A DNA stretch of 64,000 nucleotides from assembly GCA_000827495.1 (NCBI GenBank), contig KN817577.1, forward strand, positions 62,001-126,000, given 5' to 3'. This document shows positions 55,053 through 64,000 of this stretch, piece by piece (the stretch's first letter is position 1; every line of letters begins with the position of its first letter). A program made the position numbers and the translations under genes. A model generated the notes under the pieces. It was not told the DNA's origin. It did not search any database and saw only the letters and a program-made list of their open reading frames with translations. The stretch is from Hypholoma sublateritium FD-334 SS-4 (taxonomy: Eukaryota > Basidiomycota > Agaricomycetes > Agaricales > Strophariaceae).

Positions 55053-58000
55053 ATGGACAAGGACAATCGCGACGACTTCACCTTTGCGAAGCTATCAGAC
55101 ATCAAGCTTCCAGTGACCTTTAGGATGTACGCCGTCGTCGTGCACCGCGTCGTCCGCGTCTGATATGCCCCACAGATCGCAGCTCGAGGGCGTGCGCAAG
55201 CCCAATACCTTTACCGAGCTGCTCGACAACCCCGATCTGAGGTTCCACGGCGTGCAGTCTACGTGAGTACAACGAGTTCCATGACCGTGCCACACGCGCT
55301 CACCCCGCGCGGCGACCAGCACGCTCTCCGATCTCTATGTCACCTGCCAGCTCATTGCGGACAACAAGCCACTCACGATTCCCTTCCGCACGTCGTTCAA
55401 AGCATTCCGGAATAGCTACACGTACGTGCTCTGCTGCTTCGACGGGGGGAGCATCTATGCTGACGGGCGCAGGTGGAACGAATGGATCGTGTTCCCCATC
55501 CGCTACTGCGACTTGCCCCTGAGTGCGCAAGTGACGTTCACCGTATGGGACATCGCGGGCCCCCGCGCTGCGGTGCCGGTGGGTGGGTCGACATTTCGCC
55601 TGTTTGGCAAGAAGTGGTGCGTGGATTCCGGGCTGTGCGTGGACTGCGCTGATCTTCGCCTCCATGCCCTACCCCACGCCCTTGTATTTTGTGCTGCGAT
55701 GCACGTGGCAGGACGCTCCGCCGGGGTAAACACCGCCTTCTGCTATGGCCTAGGGTCGAGGCGGATGGCTCGCTGGAAACCACCACACCGAGCAAGCTCG
55801 TCACGCAAGACGAGATGGGCCGCCTCGAAAAGGTGAGTGCCGTGAGGCTATGTCTTGCGTTTTCAAATTCAATTCCCGGGTAGCTTGTGAAGAAGTATGA
55901 GCGCGGCGACCTGCCAAAGTCAGACTGGCTTGATAAGATGGCATTCCGAAAAATGGAGGAGATCCACTCGGTGCGCAGCGCGCGCCCACGCCCGAGTCTT
56001 AGGCGCCGTGCTGACACGGCCGAGCAGGCTGCGACCGAAAAGTCGGAAAATCTTTTCCTATACATCGACCTGCCGCGCTTTGACTTTCCCGTCATCTTTA
56101 GCGAGCCCGTATGTCTAGTATTTGTCGCGCCGCGCGGGGTTTATATCGTATTTTAGGAAGCGTCGGCCACAGCCCCGACTGCGTTGCCCTCGGCCGGGCC
56201 GCAGGTACCCACCACGCCCTTGCTGTCCGCGTCGCTAACCAGCGACACGAATCTGTGGAGCGTGGTTGATCCAGATATCGCACACGAGAACCCAGTCGAA
56301 GACAAACACCGCCGACTTGTCAGAAGTCATCGCAGCAGCCCGTATGACCGCGAACTTAAGCCAAACGCGAAAATTCGCGACGAGCTGGGGGTTCGTGTCT
56401 CCTCGCTTCCACGTTTATGAGGTATTGATTGACTTTAGGTTATACTGAGTTATTCCCCGAGTCAGCTGTTAACGTCGGAAGAGAAGGACGTGATATGGAA
56501 GTTCAGATTTTACCTAGTACGCGACAAAAAAGGCTTGACGAAATTTCTGAAGTCGGTTGCCTGGCGCGATTCATCGGAGGTGAAGCAGGCGGTGGAGGAG
56601 CTGCTTCCCATGTGGACCGAAATCGATACGGACGACGCGCTTGAGCTGTTGGGCCCCGGCACGGTGGACTCGCGCGTGCGGGCGTTCGCTGTTAAACAGC
56701 TTAGCCGCGCAGATGACGAAGTAGGTTATATTCTTGTCGTATTTAACTTATTCGGGGCTCATGAAGTCACAGGAACTCCTGCTATATCTGCTCCAGCTCG
56801 TGCAGGCGCTCAAATTTGAGAGCACCGCCACTGAACAAAGGTCGTCGCGCTCCACCCCGACTGCCATCTCGTACGAGGACAGCGGTCTATCTGACTTCCT
56901 CATCGCGCGAGGCGCCGTAAATCCCATTTTGGGCAATCGCTTGTACTGGTATCTCATGGTCGAGGTCGCTTTGGAAGATAGGATCATGGCCAAGATGTAT
57001 GGGCGTGTTGTCTTCAAATATATGAATAAGATTCTAGAGGCATGTTCGGCCCCGCTCTTTCTACATGGATAATATTCTCACTCAAGCCTAGGTTGAAGGC
57101 GGTTCGGAGAGACGTGAGACCATGCGTCGGCAGGGCCTGATGATCGACACGCTCGCGAAACGCGCTAAAGAACTACGCACATCCAAAGATCCGCGCCCAA
57201 AGAAGATTGAGAAACTGCGGGCGCTGATTTCAGACCCGAAGAACAGTCTGTCGTCGATGGAGCCGCTTCCACTCCCGCTTAACGCGCGCGTTGAGGTGAC
57301 GGGAATCATCGCGGACAAGTCAAGCGTGTTCAAATCCAACATGTACCCACTGCTGCTCTACTTCCAGCGCGCTGACGGTGGTGAATACCCCGTTATCTTC
57401 AAAGACGGTGACGATATGCGCCAGGACCAGCTCGTCATACAGCTGCTTACGCTCATGGACCAGCTGCTCCGCAAGGAGAATCTAGACCTTAAGCTGACGG
57501 CATACGACGTGCTTGCGACGGGCCCCATGCAGGGTATGGTACAGTTCATCCCGAGTAAGACAATTGCAGCGATAGTGAGCGAACACGGCAGCTTGCTCAA
57601 CTATCTGCGTGCACACCACCCCGACGAGGGCAGCATCGGTACCTCAGGCGTCGAGCCCAGCGTCATCGACACCTTTGTTCGTAGCTGCGGTGCGTCTGAC
57701 CCAGTCTGCAATCCACGCTTTCACTGATCTCGGGCACAGCTGGGTATTGTGTGGTCACCTACTTACTTGGGGTGGGGGATAGGCACTTGGACAACCTCCT
57801 GGTTGCCCCAGACGGTAAATTTGACATGTTCTGATGAGTCACCTCTCTTCTGATGCGTAATAATAACGAATAGGGCACTTTTTTCACGGTGTGTAGTATC
57901 CTATTGTCTAAAGGATGGTGTGCCATGTTGATTGACATGTCCCAGTGGATTTCGGATACATTCTGGGACGTGACCCTAAGCCATTTCCACCGCAGGTCAA

Positions 58001-58319
58001 AGTCTGCAAGGAGATGGTCGATGGGATGGGTGGTGCACAGTCACCGCATTACGCGCGGTTCAAGAACTTTTGCTTCACGGCGTTCACCATCCTGCGGAAG
58101 AGTACGAACCTGATCCTGAATTTGGTCACCCTCATGGTGGACGCGAATATACCGGACATCAAGCACCGCGACGTGCACGAGCAACTTCAGGAGAAGTTCC
58201 GGCTTGACCTCACCGAGGAGGAGGCTATCAAACACTTTGAGGTGCTGCTCAACGAGACTTCTTATATCACAGTCGTGCTGGACCGCTTCCATGATCTCGC
58301 GCAATATTGGCGCAGCTGA
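55053..58319 (+). CDS. VPS34: class III phosphatidylinositol 3-kinase VPS34
   Basis: Vps34 makes phosphatidylinositol 3-phosphate for vacuolar sorting, endosomes and autophagy. About a dozen exons join in frame. It has an N-terminal C2 domain (LPVTFR joined to [16 protein letters not shown], then [40 protein letters not shown]). A helical PIK domain follows ([56 protein letters not shown]). The kinase domain has [40 protein letters not shown], the catalytic loop [11 protein letters not shown], and the activation DFG spliced into [20 protein letters not shown]. The kinase C-terminal helix ends [16 protein letters not shown]. All expected catalytic residues are present. The 26-base gap to the next, convergent stop codon makes the two 3' ends nearly touch. 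Confidence 0.96.
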
Positions 58320-58345
58320 TTTCGCGAAATTTATGTAGATTTTAC

Positions 58346-60970
58346 TCATGTACTTGTAAGAGTTGTCCAGATTCTGTCTTCTATAGATCTTATCACCGAC
58401 TCGCCGGTGTTGAGGCTTGTAATGAAATATGCGACGTCGCCTAGGGTCCTGAAGTGTACCCCAAAGGGTGCCCCGCCCGGCGCAACAGAGAGTGTGCCGT
58501 CCTCCGACGGTACCAAATTCAGTACATTGAAGAGGGCCTGCGCAGATTGCGAGGTGTATCCTATATATAACCATGAGCAACCGAGAGGGGGGAAAGACAA
58601 CGGAGAAACCCTACCAGCGGCGTGATCTTGCACTTTGATTGCCAGTACCGAGCCCATGGTCATGACCTCCCGCACCTGGGGCAGCTTGGAGACCGCCGTG
58701 ACGAATCCCGGATCCCACAAACTCCATACCGAGCTTGGCTGACCGTTATCCCTCGCCCAGCGGCCCTGCGCCGCGATCCAGTCGTCGCTCAGCGCCAACT
58801 TGTCGATCATAGCGAGCGTTTCATTCGCGACCTCGCATCCGATGGGGTGCGCAGTGTACGAGTGCCCATGAAGAAGTGCCTCTGCCTTGTTGTCGCTGAG
58901 GAACGCCTCGAAGATGGACTTGGAAGTGAGTGTGACCGCGAGCGGCAGCAGGCCGCCTGTGAGTACCTTGGCGTTGACAGAGATGTCGGGGAAGACACCA
59001 AGGAGGGGGCCACTGCTCTCCATGCCGATACGGTTCAGCCCGACGAAAACTTCATCGAATATCACTGGAATGCCGGACCACTGCGAGGAGGAACCGGAGC
59101 GCCGCCCGCGGACAGTGTCTATGAGAACACGTTGAAAAAGGGGATCGACGAACAGCATGCCGCCGGCGCCCATCAGAAGCGGTTCGAGGACTAGAGCGGC
59201 GATTGTCGGTCCACCACGTTGCTTCAGTGCCTCTAAAGCACGAGTGATATACATCGCATATGCCCGAGCGAGCGGCGTGTGTAACCGATTTTCTACCTCA
59301 TAGACCCAAGTCAATGATTCAGCCTTGACGGATTCCGAGTGCGGGATGGAGGTCAGTGAAGCGGGGAGGCTGATAGAGACATCCCCGTCCTTGATGCCGA
59401 CAGTAGGGGGGTCAAACCAGAAACCCTTCGCGTTGTGCCACTCGCAGGTGTAAACGCCCTCCTCGCAGGCGTCCATGGCCCCAATTGTGTCTCCGTGGTA
59501 GCTCCCCTTGAGTCCCAAGATGCCCAACTCTTTCTTTTCGTCATTCTTGAGCGAAGGATGTTGGCGCAGTGCGAACGCGCGGAGCGCCATTTTGATAGCA
59601 ACCTCCATACCGGTGGAGCCGTTGTCGGAAAAGAATGCGCGGCTAGCCCATCCTTTTCCTGGCCCGTGTTGGATAAGGCGCTCAGCTAGCTTCAATGCCG
59701 GAAGGTGCACCGCTTGAGGGAACATAACATGCCCGTAGCGCCCGCTGGCTTTCGCTGCCGCCATTGTGAGGGAAGGGTGGGCGTGTCCGAACGTCTGAGT
59801 CCACCAAGATGCAGAACCATCGTATTGTGGAGCAAGGATACTTTGGTTTGATGACGCATCTTCCAGAGCAGTTTTGTTGGAGACACTAAAAAAGTCAGCG
59901 TGGGCGCTGTCAATTACATTTACGTCTTTCCCTCCTTTGACGAGACCGTGTTGGACGAATGGCCACCATATGCTGTCCAAAGCGCGGCGAGGCATCGACT
60001 CCAATTCCTGAAGACGCTGAACATGGCAGGTGTCAAGGTGGTCAACGACGCTGCCTATACCTTGTATTTCCCCATCCTCAGTCACCAGGGACTCGTAATA
60101 ATTGTCTGTCGACAGAAAATCTTCTGCTGGGTTCGCTAGTTGAGGAGGGGGAGGCGGAACCGTTTCCAAGAAAATACCGCGCTCCGCGAAGTATGGTTTC
60201 AAGTATTCCCAATTGCGGTAGTATTCGTCCCGGAAAAGCACAACAGCGTCGACATTGTATCCGCGGAGGAGTAGAGATTCATAGGACGAGATGGTGGTGG
60301 AAATTCCTCCTAATTGAGAGTCTCCAATCAGGACTGTTGGAAGGAAGAGCGGCCGATAGCAGTCGGCTTGACTTGTTCCAGAGAGTGCGGGACTGTGAAC
60401 TCCTGGAGAAGTTCTTATTAGCTCCCCCGTTAGTCTGATGACATCGAGTTGACGGGGATTTGACGTGTATTCGTACCTCCCGCAGTTTCCACGTACATAT
60501 GAGCCAGATTGCTGCAATCTTTCGCATGATGCCTGATGCGGCTTGCAATTGAATCAACGAAAATCTCGTCCGAGGGTGCCTGCCATGGTGTCAGGGCATG
60601 GGTCCACTTTCAAAGATGAAAACTTACATCCCCATCTGCACCTTTCATCTTCACGGCCAGATGCGGGCTAACAGGCTCGTCGAATCGGAAAAGGCATTCC
60701 GAACTGATCAGAGTGGCGTATTTTCCCGTATAGCGATTTACATGACTAAAGAAAGTTCAGAGTCAACACGTCTGTAATAAGGTTTGGATTGTACACTCAC
60801 TTGTCATCGGCATCCTCCAAGGGTCCTGTACTTACTGGTTTCAGATAGAACACTTTCTTGCCTCGTTGAGCAGAGGCACGGACGAGCGAAGTTGTGAGGA
60901 TAGTTTTCCCGACATTCGTATTTGCCCCAAATACTTGATGTATGCGCAATTTTTTGAAGAGAGTCGACAT
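58346..60970 (-). CDS. BIO3-BIO1: bifunctional dethiobiotin synthetase / DAPA aminotransferase (BioD-BioA fusion)
   Basis: The enzyme catalyses two consecutive steps of biotin synthesis. The N-terminal part (from 60970) is BioD-like: HQVFGANTNVGKTILTTSLV carries the P-loop, then KPVSTGPLEDADDK and VETAGG joined to VHSPALSGTSQADCYRPLFL. The C-terminal part is a class III, PLP-dependent aminotransferase: WWPFVQHGLVKGGKDVNVID, FFSDNGSTGMEVAIKMALRA, GLKGSYHGDTIGAMDACEEG, IAALVLEPLLMGAGGMLFVD, IPVIFDEVFVGLNRIG, and the PLP-lysine region NAKVLTGGLLPLAVTL. LLHGHSYTAHPIGCEVANET is the last diagnostic block. An intron near 58605-58555 joins HAAG to YTSQSAQALF. The fusion order (D then A) matches plant and fungal enzymes; the plant protein works in mitochondria. 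An in-frame ATG at 61078 could lengthen the N-terminus. Confidence 0.95.
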
Positions 60971-61247
60971 TTTAGCGGGAAGGAAGTTTGCATATGCTGT
61001 GGTGACGCCGATGATTATGCTTTCGACGTCATGGAAGGCAAGAAATGACCCGCGATTCGCCTGAGAGTTCAAGTTCAAGAATTATTCGAGGCTCGGCTTT
61101 ACAACGGATTTAATAGCCGTAAGTGGCCGGCCGCCGGGTGACCTTTATTAGCTCCGGAGTCCGGACCGATAGCGCTCTTCGCTGATCGAATGGCCACACA
61201 ACTTGAACATAACAGCCACATACTTAGTCGTCTGCTCTCATGCTTGG
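60971..61247. promoter_or_regulatory. divergent promoter region (biotin fusion gene / HET copy 2)
   Basis: 277 bases between two outward-facing start codons. A directly repeated palindrome TCCGGA-G-TCCGGA lies near 61154-61166; CCG-containing sites are often bound by fungal Zn2Cys6 regulators, but nothing shows use here. Confidence 0.45.
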
Positions 61248-63484
61248 ATGAAGCGCAAAGGTCTCAGGAATTTCTTCAAAAAACCTTTCTTCCATGGCTT
61301 ATCGTCATCGCCCGACAGTACTGTCAGCGTCAACAAAGCACGAGTCACGCCGAGCGACTCTGAGTCATTCACAGCGTCGGTACGCGTCAGTGACCACGGC
61401 ACACAGATCGCGGTGAACTCCCCAAAAACGTATGTCGATCCAACAGAAATGGCTCCTCCGCGGCTGGCTGATATAATCAGACAGAGACAATGACAACCAC
61501 ACGCAGACCACGATGATCCCCCCACTTCTACCAGTACCAGACGGGTTAGCCAAGGCGACCGATAAACTATGCCAGATTTGCACAGCGTTAAGGCTCACGC
61601 CTCGACTATTTGCGGTTCTTCCAGGAGACAACGACGACGAATCTAGTGGCTTCTTACAACGTTTTGGGCTGGTGCGCGATGTGAAAGCGAAATCATCGCA
61701 CTGCCCATTATGCAGACTCGTCCTTCTTTCACTTGGCCCGGAAGTTCCTGATGCGAAAGACGGAGTACTCGCTGAAATAGCATTTTCCTGGACGACAACT
61801 GGACTTCGTAATCCTAGCAGTCGTAAAGACTTGGATCGTATCCCCACCATCCGAGAAATTATACCTTTGGTACGCACACAAGGAGGCGGATTCATTGACT
61901 ATCCTACGCCCATCCTATTCCCAAGAATAGGAATACTCGCAAATGATGCCCCTACGCCACACAAATCACTCTGCGCTCGATTTATCAAGGACCAGATTGA
62001 CTTCGCGATGGTTCGAAACTGGATAAACATATGCGAAATACGTCACACAAAATGTGCAGGTATGCATCCGGATTTGGGGCGGAATAGGATTTCCGACCTG
62101 GTAGAAGAGATACCCTCTCTCCGAATGATCGACGTGATTGACAACTGTGTCATCCCCGCTCCTCATAATTGCAAATATGTTGCACTGAGCTACGTTTGGG
62201 GTAAAATCGATCCTATGGCCATCCTCAGATCGCTCAAGGACAATATCGACGAGCTGGAGCAACCTGGAGCCCTAAAGCATTCAGCATACTGGGATAAAAT
62301 TCCCCTCACCATTCGCGATGCAATGACTGTTATGAGAGAGATCGGAATGCGGTATCTCTGGGCTGACAGCCTCTGCATTGTTCAGGACGATGTCGGACCA
62401 GGGGGCAGTAAAATGCAGGCAATTGCGAAGATGGGTCTTGTTTACGGTGCAGCCGCTCTGACGATCATGGCTGTCACAGGCGATGCTACTACCGGCCTTG
62501 CGGGTGTTCGCCCCGGGGCCAATAGGAATCAATTTATTGAAGAAATTAAGCCCGGGCTCAGACTTGCATACAAGCAAATGTACCAATCTTCTTTGGCGGT
62601 ATCAGTGTATGACACCAGAGGCTGGACGTGAGTACTTCTCTACTGTCGATAGATGATAATATTAACACGAAGAAAAAAGCTTTCAGGAGTACCGTTTTTC
62701 CAGACGAAAACTCTTGTTCGCTAGTGGGCAGGTTGTATACAGCTGCCCTATGACAAGCCAGTGTCGAGAAGATGAGGTCATTGAGACTGAACATGCCATA
62801 TCCGAAGGTCCCGATATATATACAATGGTGGATGACATCTCGGAAGTTCAAGGAATCATAACCGAATACTCAGGTCGTTCATTAACTAATATTTCCGACA
62901 TCTACGACGCAATTACTGCATTTCTCGTTGTTTTCCAGAGAGCTATAAACGCGAATCTGTGTCATGGACTTCCGAGCGTTTTTTTTGACTGGTTTCTTCT
63001 CTGGGATCCTGTGGTACTTCAGACACGCCGAAGCGGCGTTACTCCGAGCTGGTCATGGTCAGGGTGGGATGGAAAATCCCACATTCAAGTCTGGGCTCGA
63101 TATTGGCGCAGTGTCAGCAAAATACACGCAGCACAGAAGAATCGCACATGGATTGTCTGGTACCAGCGAAAGGCCCATGATTCAGAGCAATGTGTGCTCG
63201 TCAATTCGAGCCAAACGTCACGGGAAGACCCCTTGTTCACTCGACGAATGCAAAGACGCTTTCCTTTTGATTGCAGTCAAACAGTACCGACACCTCACAC
63301 GCTTATAGACGCGCCAATATATATTAAAGACACACACAACCCAAATCCTGGATCTGGATTCCTTCAGTTCTGGAGTGTCTCTGTCCTATTTGACCTCGGC
63401 AAAGCTATTGTCAAGCCGGAAACCGACAAAACCAATTTCAAGCGCAACGAGCCTGAATACGGCCAGTCTCGTGCATGGCCATGA
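61248..63484 (+). CDS. HET-domain protein, inverted copy 2 (frameshifted near the 3' end)
   Basis: Close paralogue of the gene at 32230-34773, opposite strand. Same three-exon plan: exon 1 with a basic leader (MKRKGLRNFFKKPFFHGLSS), a GTATGT intron from about 61430 to the acceptor near 61486 (AGACAG before AGACAATG), and the body. The HET motifs are visible: KYVALSYVWGK, RDAMTVMREIGMRYLWADSL with CIVQDD, and YDTRGWT spliced to FQEYRFSRRKLLF. Copy 2 has Ala for Val in the WVDSLC block. The C-terminal PSWSWSGWDGKS region is conserved. At 63450-63484 it loses 8 bases relative to copy 1, so translation stops at 63484 soon after EYGQSRAWP, about 96 residues earlier than copy 1. The three HET motifs remain, so the shortened protein could still act; it may also be a recent pseudogene. 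Confidence 0.88.
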
Positions 63485-63773
63485 TGGCCAGGAACTTGGG
63501 AATATCATGGTGCACCCCGACTGGTTCGCCGCAAATGTTCCAGGACGCCATGAATTCATTGTTCTGTGCGAAATACGTGCTGATCCAGATGTAAGGTTTA
63601 AATATGATGAAACAATCGACCAGGAGCCAGGATGGAAGTATGGAGTGATGCTGATTGAGTGGCGAGGAAAAGGTCAATGGGCAGAACGTGTTGCAATCGG
63701 CGTAATCGAGAAAGAAGACTTGGAGCACGCGCTGGGAGTAGGACCGGTCTGGAAGGAATTTGTTCTAGGATGA
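63485..63773 (+). pseudogene. out-of-frame 3' remnant of HET copy 2
   Basis: The bases after the frameshift still encode, in another frame, a C-terminus matching copy 1: GQELGNIMVHPDWFAANVPG, RHEFIVLCEIRADP, QEPGWKYGVMLIEWRGKGQW, and the end VGPVWKEFVLG. Because that frame is still open and highly conserved, the deletion is recent (or a sequencing error). Confidence 0.8.
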
Positions 63774-64000
63774 AAGCCTACTAAGAAGGTATAGAATAAT
63801 GAGTCTCAGACTACAATACAGATAATCCGTACGCAACATGGTCGTCCATGAGTCTGCGGTGTCTGGACATTGGCGCGCCATAATGTACACCTGTCAATAG
63901 TGGCATCACCCAGAGCCGCCGTTGCCCTCGGGATATCAAGGCTCAGCGCTCAGTCAGCAATTGACTTCTGGAAGGCAGACGACAACAGATGCTGAGCTCT
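63774..64000. other. 3' flank of HET copy 2
   Basis: 227 bases to the window edge with no gene seen. Confidence 0.5.

Noticed and set aside
61513..61515. Internal ATG as start of HET copy 2 (and the matching one in copy 1)
   Set aside because: In both copies an upstream exon splices in frame across a GTATGT intron, so the internal ATG is unlikely to be the true start.
1..64000. tRNA, rRNA and CRISPR features
   Set aside because: I scanned for box B sequences, rRNA motifs and regular repeat-spacer patterns and saw none; an exact search (tRNAscan-SE, Infernal) could overturn this for tRNA and small RNAs.

Overview
The window is nuclear DNA of a basidiomycete fungus, most likely a wood-decay polypore (Polyporales). 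The signs are genes broken by many introns of about 45-70 bases with GTRNGT donors and YAG acceptors, a secreted alanine/serine-rich repeat protein of a type I associate with white-rot fungi, HET-domain genes, a GH16 glucanase, fused biotin-synthesis enzymes and a UstYa-type remnant. The taxon is an inference; no rRNA or marker gene is present. I call 25 protein genes that look intact or are cut by the window edge, one HET gene with a shifted 3' end, and one gene remnant. I saw no tRNA, rRNA or CRISPR array. All exon joins were made by eye from splice signals and frame continuity.

Layout. 0-16 kb, all on +: the end of a GPI-anchored Ser/Thr-rich protein, a hexose transporter with 8-base micro-exons, cytochrome c oxidase subunit COX4, a 2.2 kb gap, a secreted protein with duplicated domains, and two tandem paralogues of an LAT-type amino acid permease. 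16-21 kb, on -: OMA1-like mitochondrial protease, survival factor SVF1 and a basidiomycete hypothetical. 21-32 kb: ribosome-assembly chaperone ACL4, a PfkB-type kinase, a newly assembled 95-residue four-exon membrane protein, an RMD1/RMND1 (DUF155) mitochondrial protein, a Gln/His- and Gly/Met-rich protein, and a coiled-coil protein.

32-43 kb, on -: HET gene copy 1, a protein matching the N-terminal glycosyltransferase-like half of plant L-arabinokinase, a decayed UstYa-like gene, a MITE-like element (39.1-39.4 kb), a small secreted protein candidate and a GH16 endo-beta-1,3(4)-glucanase. 43-61 kb: Nup159/Nup214 nucleoporin, an SH3 adaptor, a 2.25 kb gap, an uncharacterised one-exon protein, a NUDIX CoA pyrophosphatase, class III PI3-kinase VPS34 and a fused dethiobiotin synthetase/DAPA aminotransferase. 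The window ends with HET copy 2, a close inverted paralogue of copy 1 with an 8-base deletion that shifts its C-terminal frame.

The genes form no single pathway. Most are dispersed housekeeping functions: mitochondrial respiration and quality control, membrane trafficking, nuclear pore, biotin. The lineage-specific layer is the inverted HET pair bracketing 26 kb of core genes, the duplicated permeases, the repeat-built secreted protein, the UstYa remnant and the MITE-like element.
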